Assembly: GCA_964545875.1 (NCBI GenBank)
Contig: CAZJHH010000002.1
Span: 248,001-312,000 of the forward strand
Source of the DNA: DAIPKP01 sp964545875
GTDB taxonomy: Bacteria; Synergistota; Synergistia; Synergistales; Aminiphilaceae
Direction of reading: 5' to 3'
Length of the DNA stretch: 64,000 nucleotides
Below, one piece after another: positions 51,487 through 58,413 of this stretch; the stretch's first letter is position 1, and each line of letters starts with the position of its first letter. A program made the position numbers and the translations under genes. Below the pieces are notes generated by a model, which was not told the DNA's origin, did no database searches, and was given only the letters and a program-made list of their open reading frames with translations.

Positions 51487-51511
51487 GGCAAAAGCTTTTG
51501 AAGCTTTTACC
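51487..51511. repeat. Inverted repeat between the ATPase and hydrogenase-like genes
   Basis: GGCAAAAGCTT, a 3-base spacer and AAGCTTTTACC form an 11-bp imperfect palindrome (one G-U in RNA). It lies in a 127-base gap between two otherwise closely packed genes. It may be an operator or an RNA hairpin. No T-run follows, so it is not a standard terminator. Confidence 0.5.
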
Positions 51512-51577
51512 GTATGTATCTCTCTCGAGAATTATCCCGGAGAGGCCTTTATTTACATGCTTCTTTGCTCAAATAGT

Positions 51578-52024
51578 TCAACCGTCCTTTTCGGAGGGAG
51601 AGGAGAAGAAAAGGACAACCTTGATGGTAGTTCCCTTTCCCGGGGCGGTTTCTATCTGGAGATCATCCGCATTGCGTTTGATGTTCGGAAGCCCCATACC
51701 CGCTCCGAATCCCATTTCACGAATATGATCCGGAGCGGTGGAAAACCCCTCCTGCATGGCAAGATCCACATCAGGAATTCCCGGCCCCTCATCCCGGGCG
51801 AGAAGCTCGATTTTTTCCTGATCGATGGAAGCCTGGAGGACTCCCCCGCCACCGTGAATAACCATGTTCATCTCCGCCTCGTAGGTGATAACTGCGGCTC
51901 GCTGACAGATCCTTGAAGAGGCTCCCAGCATTTTAAGGGTATCCTTGATCTGCATGGAGGCCTCCCCCGCCGCAAGAAAATCGTCCGCTTCCACGGAAAA
52001 CTTGACGACGTAGGGAGAGGGCAC
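51578..52024 (-). CDS. Anti-sigma-type ATP-binding protein (HATPase, RsbW-like)
   Basis: The 148-residue protein is a single GHKL ATPase domain with the N box YEAEMNMVIHGG, G1 box DEGPGIPD and G2 box GFGAGMGLPNIKR, as in RsbW and SpoIIAB serine kinases. I chose the GTG at 52024, 9 bases after GGGGAG and just after the DRTGG gene stop. In such clusters these ATPases probably phosphorylate or bind partner proteins. No sigma factor or STAS antagonist is nearby. The target is therefore unknown, and the DRTGG and hydrogenase-like neighbours are the best candidates. Confidence 0.88.
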   Translation of the reverse strand: MPSPYVVKFSVEADDFLAAGEASMQIKDTLKMLGASSRICQRAAVITYEAEMNMVIHGGGGVLQASIDQEKIELLARDEGPGIPDVDLAMQEGFSTAPDHIREMGFGAGMGLPNIKRNADDLQIETAPGKGTTIKVVLFFSSPSEKDG

Positions 52025-52028
52025 GGGA

Positions 52029-52394
52029 TCAGACTCCCCGGTCGGGTATTTCACAAGGGATGATGCCGGCACCGAAAAGGATGCCGCACGTTTCGTACAT
52101 GCTCTTGCGTACCAGAATGATGGGGACACCTACCTTTTGGGCAAGCTCCAGAGTACTTTCCTGAGGACGCTTTCCCCGCACGAAAACGATGGCCGGAAGA
52201 TCCATCATTTGAGCGGTACGCACGATCTGAACGTTTGTAAGCCCCGTGATGAGAAGAGAACCGGGCTTGGCAAAAGCAAGAACATCGCTCATCAGATCCG
52301 CTCCGTAGGCGTTCTTGACCTCCAGAGAATCCGCCAGATCTTCCCCGCACAAGATCACTCCATCCAGAAGCTTCACAACATCCCCGATATTCAT
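52029..52394 (-). CDS. DRTGG domain protein (first copy)
   Basis: The 121-residue protein begins MNIGDVVKLLDGVILCGEDL and contains YGADLMSDVLAFAKPGSLLITGL, TNVQIVRTAQMMDLPAIVFVRG and VPIILVRKSMYETCGILFGAG, matching the DRTGG family. The ATG at 52394 lies 7 bases after AAAGGAGG; an ATG two codons upstream is too close. It is the first gene of the DRTGG-ATPase-hydrogenase-like-DRTGG-PHP cluster and is four bases from the ATPase gene. The ligand of this domain is unknown. Confidence 0.85.
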   Translation of the reverse strand: MNIGDVVKLLDGVILCGEDLADSLEVKNAYGADLMSDVLAFAKPGSLLITGLTNVQIVRTAQMMDLPAIVFVRGKRPQESTLELAQKVGVPIILVRKSMYETCGILFGAGIIPCEIPDRGV

Positions 52395-52493
52395 TCTCAT
52401 GCCTCCTTTTGGCATACTTCTCAAGGACACCTTTATAAGGCGCTCCTTACCTTTCGCTTCTCGAATTTCCTCGACATGTTAAAGATATCACAA

Positions 52494-53690
52494 TTACTCG
52501 GGGAATACTGCCGATCGAACTCTGAATTCTTTTATAGGATCCCAGCCGGACCCGGAAGAAAGAAGAAGGGTCACGGCTCTTCCCAGAGGTCGGTGGGTGC
52601 GAGGATTGATCGCGAGAATTTCCTCTCCGAAAGGGATATTCCGAGCCTCCTCGAGAGTCTTGGCGAAAAGAGATCCTGGCACTTCCGGGGCATTGTCCAG
52701 CCCCCAAACGAACCATGTTCCCAGGGCATAGGCCCGAGCCATAAGAGGCATGTGACGGGGGCGCTGGTGGAGAGCGAACCAAATTTTGCTTCGAAGTTCC
52801 CGGAGGGTGGGATCCCGATCGATCCGCCACTGCTGGGAGACTGCGTAAATATTGTGACGCATCTCCAGCATGGGATCCAGATCTCCCGCATGCCATAGTG
52901 TAAAGGGGTTTCCCATGGCCCGGAGAGTTCTCCAGAGATCGAGGGCCTCCATAAGCCCCATAACATTTACCAGCACCGAGCCCCCCGCATGCTGTGCCTC
53001 CAGAAGGGCGGGGCGCATATCCCTATCCATGGCCCCGGCACTCCAGAGAGGTATGGGAATTCTTTCCTGCTGTGAAAGCACTTCTCCGAGATAGGTGGAG
53101 CTTCGGCGCAGCACCGGATCAAGACGGTCGGAGAACAAGGCGATTCCCGTTTTCGGAGCCGTGAGAAGAGGGGCAAGGTGGCCAAAGGAGGCCACCCGGA
53201 ATCGGGAATAGAGATCCAGGGCAAAGATGTACTCCAAGGGAGGACCATATTCCTGACGCAGGGAAATCTCTTCGCCGTACGCAAGAATCAAGGGGAGTTT
53301 CACCTCTTGATATACCTGGAGAAGCTCCAGGTTATGGCTATCCGGAGCAAAGCTCAGGGCTCCCACAAGGGATTTTTCTTTCTTCCACTCCTCTACCCTG
53401 GGTTTGCCCAGGGAATAGAGATCCTCCCGCAACATGGGAGCCTGGTAGACGAAGCGGATGTCATGATTCTGGGTTCCGTAGTGCCGTTCGTTTACCTCCT
53501 GAGCCACCATTTCGAGGGCGGCCCGGATGGAATCCCCCTCGTCACTCTCCCATCCCTCCGAAGGAGGATAGACGAAAATCTGCCAGAGCCATCCCTCTTC
53601 GAGAGAGCGATCCTTTCCGGAAGCCTCTCCCGAGAGAGGCCATACAAAGACGGTGCATAGCAGAATTCCCCATAATATCTTCTGAAACAA
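52494..53690 (-). CDS. Exported periplasmic-binding-protein-like protein
   Basis: The 398-residue protein has a signal peptide (MFQKILWGILLCTVFVWPLS, cut near EASG) and an alpha/beta fold like type 1 periplasmic binding proteins of the Leu/Ile/Val (ABC) class: EGDSIRAALEMVAQEVNERHY near the start, then KSLVGALSFAPDSHNLELLQVYQEVKLPLIL. No ABC permease or ATPase gene is adjacent, so it may be an orphan receptor or have become a sensor. It diverges from the SSS symporter operon. A possible promoter is TTGATC (53751-53746), an 18-base spacer and TAAGAA (53727-53722). Confidence 0.6.
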   Translation of the reverse strand: MFQKILWGILLCTVFVWPLSGEASGKDRSLEEGWLWQIFVYPPSEGWESDEGDSIRAALEMVAQEVNERHYGTQNHDIRFVYQAPMLREDLYSLGKPRVEEWKKEKSLVGALSFAPDSHNLELLQVYQEVKLPLILAYGEEISLRQEYGPPLEYIFALDLYSRFRVASFGHLAPLLTAPKTGIALFSDRLDPVLRRSSTYLGEVLSQQERIPIPLWSAGAMDRDMRPALLEAQHAGGSVLVNVMGLMEALDLWRTLRAMGNPFTLWHAGDLDPMLEMRHNIYAVSQQWRIDRDPTLRELRSKIWFALHQRPRHMPLMARAYALGTWFVWGLDNAPEVPGSLFAKTLEEARNIPFGEEILAINPRTHRPLGRAVTLLLSSGSGWDPIKEFRVRSAVFPE

Positions 53691-53721
53691 CGGGATCCCT
53701 CCTGTCGTGAATTTTCGACCT

Positions 53722-53751
53722 TTCTTATCATACCCTACTTTCTCAGATCAA
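53722..53751 (-). promoter_or_regulatory. Candidate promoter of the binding-protein-like gene
   Basis: TTGATC, an 18-base spacer and TAAGAA on the minus strand lie about 32 bases before the start codon. Confidence 0.4.
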
Positions 53752-53792
53752 GTGTACCCCTCCTGTCCCGGTTGTTCTGATGAAGCATATCT

Positions 53793-53815
53793 GGAAGAAT
53801 TCAAAGAATTCTTCC
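53793..53815. repeat. Perfect inverted repeat between divergent genes (candidate operator)
   Basis: GGAAGAATTC, AAA, GAATTCTTCC: a 10-bp perfect palindrome with a 3-base centre, in the 292-base divergent gap between the exported protein and the SSS symporter. No other feature explains it. A dimeric repressor or activator site for either promoter would fit. Confidence 0.5.
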
Positions 53816-53982
53816 GCCCAAGGCGTTTCTAAATTACACGAAGCTAGGGCGGATTTGGGCTTGTTTACACAATCTTCCGGAAAACTGGGGTCTCCCCTGT
53901 GAGGGATGTCCGATCTCCTGTATCATATCCCTGTAACATTCTGAAGTGAGATTTTCAAACCACCTGAAATGGGGCTTATTCT

Positions 53983-55377
53983 ATGATTTCCTTCGGGGCG
54001 GCGGTTCTTCTGGTGCTGGCTGTTTTTTTGGGTATCGGTATTTTCTCGGGAAAGAATACCCGGGGAGAAACCTTTTCCCTCGGGGGAAGGGCCCTCTCCT
54101 CCCGAGGAGTGGGGGGCATCATTCTGGGGGCTCTCGTGGGAGGGGCCTCCACCGTGGGAACCGCAGAAATGGCCTACGTTCACGGCTTCTCCGCCTGGTG
54201 GTTTACCCTTGGTGGGGGGCTGGGATGCCTTTTCCTGGGACTTCTTTTCGCATCCCCTCTTCGAAAAACCCAACTCACCACAATTCCCCAGTTTCTCGCG
54301 GCCCGGTTCGGAAGAAATGTGGCACATACGGTGCTCCTTGCCACGGTGATGGGCACGTTTCTCTCCGTGGTTGCCCAATTTTTTGCGGGAATGGCCCTTC
54401 TTCGGAATCTTTTTCCTCTTTCGGAACTTCAGAGTACCCTGACCATCGCCCTGCTCATTCTCGGATTCCTTCTCTTCGGAGGACTCAAGAGCTACAGCGC
54501 TCTGGGAGAGGCAAAAATCCTCTTTCTTTACGGAGTACTGGGAATATGTGCCATAACGGCATGCGTCAAGGGAACCCCCGAGGTAGATCTGCTTCGGATT
54601 TTCAGCCGTGAGAGTTCCTACGGCCTCCTGAGCCGGGGAATACTCAAGGATCTTTCTTCGGGATTTTCTCTCATTATCGGGGTTCTCAGCACCCAAATCT
54701 ACATCCAGGCCCTTTACGCCGCCCAGGATGAAGGCACTGCCCGGCGAGGGGCTTTTCTCGGGGCGCTTCTCATGCCTCCCCTGGGGATTCTGGGCATTCT
54801 TATCGGCCTTTCGGTACGCTCTTTGGGAGTGGAGCTTCCTCCTTCCCAGGTACTTCCCTATTTTCTTACGACCTTTTTTCCTCCCTTCGTATCGGGGCTT
54901 CTCTGGGGAGGTATTCTCATTACCATTATCGGATGTGCCGCAGGGCTTTCTTTGGGAATGGCTACCAACGTGATACACGATCTTCTTCTTCCCCGGCTTC
55001 CCCGGAAAATAATCGAGAAGACCTCTCCCCTTCTTCTCGACAGACTCGGAGTGCTTTTCATCGTGCTCTGCTGTACCGGAGTGGCTTTGACCTCGGGAAA
55101 CGCCTTTATTCTGCAATGGAGCTATATCAGCATGGGACTCCGGGGAGCGGGTTCCTTTTTTCCGCTCTTTTTTGGAGTTCTCTTTCCCCGTTTTCTCCCC
55201 CCTCTTTGGGCCCTGGCGTCCTCCCTGGGAGGCATAGGAGGAACGTTGCTCTGGGGAGGTTTGGCCCGGCAGGGGGAAACGTCTCTTATGGTGGGCTTTT
55301 TTCTCTCCGGAACCATCGCTTTGGCGGGAGGAGTATGGCAATTGATACGAACTGAAAAAGGAGGGTTCCCGATATGA
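53983..55377 (+). CDS. Sodium:solute symporter, SSS family
   Basis: The 464-residue polytopic protein has about 13 membrane helices. N-terminal GETFSLGGRALSSRGVGGIILGALVGGASTVGTAEMAY matches the SSS start, with the conserved small-residue Na+ site. Family members take up sugars, amino acids or carboxylates with Na+. The 2-hydroxyacid dehydrogenase gene overlaps its stop as ATGA, so the substrate may be a hydroxy acid, keto acid or related carboxylate. That is inference from coupling. The start has a weak ribosome site, but the next start would remove the first helix. Confidence 0.9.
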   Translation: MISFGAAVLLVLAVFLGIGIFSGKNTRGETFSLGGRALSSRGVGGIILGALVGGASTVGTAEMAYVHGFSAWWFTLGGGLGCLFLGLLFASPLRKTQLTTIPQFLAARFGRNVAHTVLLATVMGTFLSVVAQFFAGMALLRNLFPLSELQSTLTIALLILGFLLFGGLKSYSALGEAKILFLYGVLGICAITACVKGTPEVDLLRIFSRESSYGLLSRGILKDLSSGFSLIIGVLSTQIYIQALYAAQDEGTARRGAFLGALLMPPLGILGILIGLSVRSLGVELPPSQVLPYFLTTFFPPFVSGLLWGGILITIIGCAAGLSLGMATNVIHDLLLPRLPRKIIEKTSPLLLDRLGVLFIVLCCTGVALTSGNAFILQWSYISMGLRGAGSFFPLFFGVLFPRFLPPLWALASSLGGIGGTLLWGGLARQGETSLMVGFFLSGTIALAGGVWQLIRTEKGGFPI

Positions 55378-56348
55378 CGTGGAGCGGCAAAAAACCAAAG
55401 GTTTTAGTAACTCGGAAAATTCCGGAAAAAGGATTGGAGCTTCTTCGAAACCGGGTGGAACTGGATCTTTGGGATTACAACGACATTCCCATCCCAAAAG
55501 AGGAGCTCTACGCAAGAGCTCCGGCTTTGGACGGCATCATTGCCCTTTTGAGCGACTCCATGGATGGAGCGTTCTTCTGCCGGGCTCCGAACCTGAAAGT
55601 GGTGAGCAACTATGCGGTGGGATACGATAATGTCCAGGTAGATGAGGCAGTCAAGCGAAATATCGTGGTTACCAATACGCCCGATGTACTTACGGAAGCC
55701 ACGGCAGACCTTGCCTTCGCACTTATTCTGGGAGCATCCCGGCGTATCGGAGAGGCGGAACGCCTTATCCGGAAGGGCGAGTGGAAGAGCTGGGGGCCCA
55801 CCCTTCTTCTGGGGCAGGATGTGTACGGGGCCTCTTTGGGGATCCTAGGGCTTGGACGCATAGGAAAAGCGGTAGCCCGGAGAGCCGGGGGCTTTTCCAT
55901 GAAAATTTTTCATACCGGCCGGTCCCGAGAAGACGATGCCGAAACGGGATCCCGCTGGCTTCCTCTGGAGGAGCTTCTGGCTACCTCGGATATCGTCAGT
56001 CTTCACTGCCCTCTGAACGAGAGCACCCGGCATATTATCAACCGGGAAACTCTGAACCTCATGAAGCCTTCGGCGGTTCTCGTGAACACCGGCCGAGGAG
56101 GACTCGTCGATCAGGACGCTCTCTACGAAGCTCTTTCCGCCAAGCGCATTGCCGCGGCAGGGCTGGACGTCTTTGATCCCGAGCCTTTTCCGGCGAATCA
56201 TCCGCTCCTTTCTCTCGAAAATGTGCTTGCCCTTCCCCATATCGGAAGTGCCAGCATCGCCGCCCGGGAGGGCATGGCAGTACTGGCGGCACAAAATCTT
56301 CTGGCGGTACTGGAGGGAAAGGAACCTCCCTGCCAGGTCGCTCCGTAG
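55374..56348 (+). CDS. D-isomer 2-hydroxyacid dehydrogenase (glyoxylate/hydroxypyruvate reductase type)
   Basis: The 324-residue NAD(P)-dependent enzyme has the Rossmann motif GILGLGRIGKAVARR (about residue 152) and the catalytic Arg in VNTGRGGLVDQ. The Glu is in GLDVFDPEP and the His in LPHIGSAS. The substrate-loop sequence NYAVGYDNVQVD is typical of glyoxylate/hydroxypyruvate reductases and D-glycerate dehydrogenases. Serine biosynthesis (3-phosphoglycerate dehydrogenase) is less likely because no regulatory ACT domain follows. It overlaps the upstream symporter gene, so uptake and reduction or oxidation of a 2-hydroxy or 2-oxo acid are probably linked. Confidence 0.92.
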   Translation: MTWSGKKPKVLVTRKIPEKGLELLRNRVELDLWDYNDIPIPKEELYARAPALDGIIALLSDSMDGAFFCRAPNLKVVSNYAVGYDNVQVDEAVKRNIVVTNTPDVLTEATADLAFALILGASRRIGEAERLIRKGEWKSWGPTLLLGQDVYGASLGILGLGRIGKAVARRAGGFSMKIFHTGRSREDDAETGSRWLPLEELLATSDIVSLHCPLNESTRHIINRETLNLMKPSAVLVNTGRGGLVDQDALYEALSAKRIAAAGLDVFDPEPFPANHPLLSLENVLALPHIGSASIAAREGMAVLAAQNLLAVLEGKEPPCQVAP

Positions 56349-56371
56349 CGGCGACGTTTTCGGCTTTTTTT

Positions 56372-56419
56372 CATTTGGTGATCGGAGCGGCTCTCTGTGC
56401 CCGCCCCGATCACCAAATG
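56372..56419. terminator. Long hairpin after the dehydrogenase gene (possible terminator)
   Basis: CATTTGGTGATCGG pairs with CCGATCACCAAATG (14 bp), with an inner GCGG/CCGC extension and a 10-base loop. No T-run follows on the plus strand; a T-run precedes it. It starts 24 bases after the symporter-dehydrogenase operon and may end it in a Rho-assisted or atypical way. Confidence 0.5.
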
Positions 56420-56671
56420 GCTTCCGGGGACATGCGGCATGATTCTCTGCTATAGCCCGGGGAAGGCATAAACGTATCCGCGGGCAGCCAGGGGCACCTT
56501 CTCCGGAACCCTTTCCCCTTACATTTTTTTCTTTTCTCTTTTTTTGTTATCCTTTCTGAGGTATCCTTTATTCAAATTTTTTGACCTCTCTTTTCTCGCA
56601 CATTCAAGGAAGAGTCGAATATACGCCGAAAATTGCACGCTTTTCTGAATACGGTGACTTTCCCTCTTGAT
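56420..56671. other. Intergenic region before the purine operon
   Basis: These 250 bases hold pyrimidine-rich plus-strand stretches and no convincing ORF. I found no match to a purine or PRPP riboswitch by eye. Confidence 0.4.
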
Positions 56672-56709
56672 TGTTGACAATTTCAGTTATTACGTAAATA
56701 ATGTCAACA
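56672..56709 (+). promoter_or_regulatory. Promoter and overlapping inverted-repeat operator of the purine operon
   Basis: TTGACA (56674-56679), a 17-base spacer and AATAAT (56697-56702) form a strong promoter. TGTTGACA (56672-56679) and TGTCAACA (56702-56709) are perfect inverse complements 22 bases apart, covering the -35 box and flanking the -10 box. A dimeric repressor binding there would block RNA polymerase. The regulator is not in the window. Confidence 0.65.
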
Positions 56710-56732
56710 TATCCTACAAAGGAGGCCTTTTT

Positions 56733-57449
56733 ATGGAGAAAAATATCTTTCTTTATGAGGGCAAGGCGAAGCGCATTTACAAAACCTCGGAACCTGAGGT
56801 GTATCTCATTGAATATAAGGATGATCTCACCGCTTTTAACGCAGAAAAAAAGAGCACCCTTGCGGGAAAGGGGCGACTCAATAACAGGATAAGCTCCTAT
56901 CTCTTTACGTACCTTGAGAAAAAGGGCATTCCGAGCCATTTCATCGCCCAGGTTGACGATGTGCGGCATACCGCTAGAAAGGTAACCATCCTCCCCCTTG
57001 AGGTAGTGGTACGCAACATCACCACGGGCTCCCTCTGTAAACGCCTCGGGGTGGAAGAGAATCAACCCCTCCCCCGCCCTCTCGTAGAGTTTTACCTTAA
57101 GGACGATTCGCTGGGAGACCCCATTGTAACGGAGGATCATGCAGTTCTCTTCGGTTGGGCATCCCAGGAAGATCTTCAGAAAATAAAAGAGACGGCCCTC
57201 AAAATCAACCATCTTCTCCGGGGTCTCTTCAAGGAAAAGGGTATTATTCTCGTGGATTTCAAGATAGAGTTCGGCAAAACTTCTTCGGGAGAGCTTCTAC
57301 TGGCGGATGAAATCTCTCCCGATACGTGTCGCTTCTGGGACGAAAAAACTATGAAAAAACTTGATAAAGATCGTTTTCGCAAGGATCTGGGAGATGTCCT
57401 CGGAGCCTATCGGGAAATTCTGTACCGTCTTACGGGAGAGGAGCTGTAA
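56733..57449 (+). CDS. purC: SAICAR synthetase (phosphoribosylaminoimidazole-succinocarboxamide synthase)
   Basis: The 238-residue ATP-dependent ligase adds Asp to CAIR in purine synthesis. It begins MEKNIFLYEGKAKRIYKT with the KAKR nucleotide loop, contains FNAEKKSTLAGKG and IVLVDFKIEFGKTSSGELLLADEISPDTCRFWD, the conserved core. AAAGGAGG lies 7 bases before the ATG at 56733, and the promoter lies 25-60 bases upstream. It heads the purC-S-Q-L-F-M-N-H operon. Confidence 0.98.
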   Translation: MEKNIFLYEGKAKRIYKTSEPEVYLIEYKDDLTAFNAEKKSTLAGKGRLNNRISSYLFTYLEKKGIPSHFIAQVDDVRHTARKVTILPLEVVVRNITTGSLCKRLGVEENQPLPRPLVEFYLKDDSLGDPIVTEDHAVLFGWASQEDLQKIKETALKINHLLRGLFKEKGIILVDFKIEFGKTSSGELLLADEISPDTCRFWDEKTMKKLDKDRFRKDLGDVLGAYREILYRLTGEEL

Positions 57450-57451
57450 CC

Positions 57452-57703
57452 ATGACCTTTCGTGCCGAAATTATCATTACCCTCAAGGAAGGAGTTCTCG
57501 ATACGGCGGGAAAGGCTGTTTCCCTTTCTCTGCGCCATCTGGGACATCAGGACATACGAGAGCTTCGGATAGGTCGGGTTGTCACGGTTGTCCTGGATAG
57601 CCTTGACGAAGCTACTGCCAAAGCTGCGGTGGAAGCTATGTGCTCGGATCTTCTCGTGAACGACCTTATCGAAGAGCACCGGTATTTCCTGGAGAAGATC
57701 TGA
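57452..57703 (+). CDS. purS: FGAM synthase subunit PurS
   Basis: The 83-residue small subunit of phosphoribosylformylglycinamidine synthase (AEIIITLKEGVLDTAGKAV...LRIGRVVTVVLD) holds PurL and PurQ together in the three-part enzyme of Gram-positive and related bacteria. It lies between purC and purQ with gaps of one or two bases. Its presence goes with the short-type PurL. Confidence 0.96.
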   Translation: MTFRAEIIITLKEGVLDTAGKAVSLSLRHLGHQDIRELRIGRVVTVVLDSLDEATAKAAVEAMCSDLLVNDLIEEHRYFLEKI

Positions 57704-57704
57704 G

Positions 57705-58412
57705 ATGCGTTCGGCGGTAATTATCTTTCCCGGAAGCAACTGTGATCGGGACGTTCTTCGAGCCCTGGAGGAACATACCCGGGGATCCGTGGAACCCGTG
57801 TGGCATGCCGCCAGAGATCTTCCGGAAAATACGGATTTGGTGGTTCTCCCCGGAGGATTTTCCTACGGCGACTATCTCCGCCCCGGAGCCATGGCCGCCC
57901 GATCCCCCATCATGGAGGCTGTAAAGGACCATGCGGAACGGGGAAAGTACGTTCTTGGCATATGCAATGGCTTTCAGGTTCTTACCGAGGCAAGGCTTCT
58001 TCCCGGAGCCCTGCTTCCCAATAAAACCCTCTCCTTTATCTGCCGCCCCTGCTACGTGCGGGTGGAAACCACCGGTTCCCCCTTTACATGCTCTTATTCC
58101 AGGCACAAGGTGCTTCAGTTTCCCATCGCGCATCATGAAGGGCTCTATTTTCTTCCGGACAGGCAAATAGAGGATCTCGAAAAGAACGGTCAGATTATTT
58201 TCCGTTACGTGGATTCCAAGGGAGCTCTTTCGGATGAAAGCAATCCCAACGGTTCCAAAAACAATATAGCGGGGATCGCCAATGCCAAAAGAAACGTGCT
58301 GGGGCTCATGCCGCATCCGGAACGAGCAAGCCATGCTCTTTTGGGAGGCACCGACGGCATCGGCATGTGGCACTCCATACAATCCTGGATTGAGGAAAGG
58401 GAGGGAAGATAA
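57705..58412 (+). CDS. purQ: FGAM synthase glutaminase subunit PurQ
   Basis: The 235-residue class I glutaminase supplies ammonia to PurL. FPGSNCDRD opens the protein, the nucleophile Cys lies in LGICNGFQVL (about residue 87), and the His-Glu pair in GLMPHPERAS. It is one base from purS and is followed one base later by the purL start. Confidence 0.97.
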   Translation: MRSAVIIFPGSNCDRDVLRALEEHTRGSVEPVWHAARDLPENTDLVVLPGGFSYGDYLRPGAMAARSPIMEAVKDHAERGKYVLGICNGFQVLTEARLLPGALLPNKTLSFICRPCYVRVETTGSPFTCSYSRHKVLQFPIAHHEGLYFLPDRQIEDLEKNGQIIFRYVDSKGALSDESNPNGSKNNIAGIANAKRNVLGLMPHPERASHALLGGTDGIGMWHSIQSWIEEREGR

Positions 58413-58413
58413 A

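Noticed and set aside
53923..55515. 530-codon minus-strand ORF opposite the SSS symporter
   Set aside because: It is a Lys/Gly/Ser/Glu-rich antisense shadow of a hydrophobic membrane gene, with no initiation site.
58282..58413. Upstream extension of purL into purQ
   Set aside because: The TTG with a good ribosome site just after the purQ stop gives the family N-terminus.
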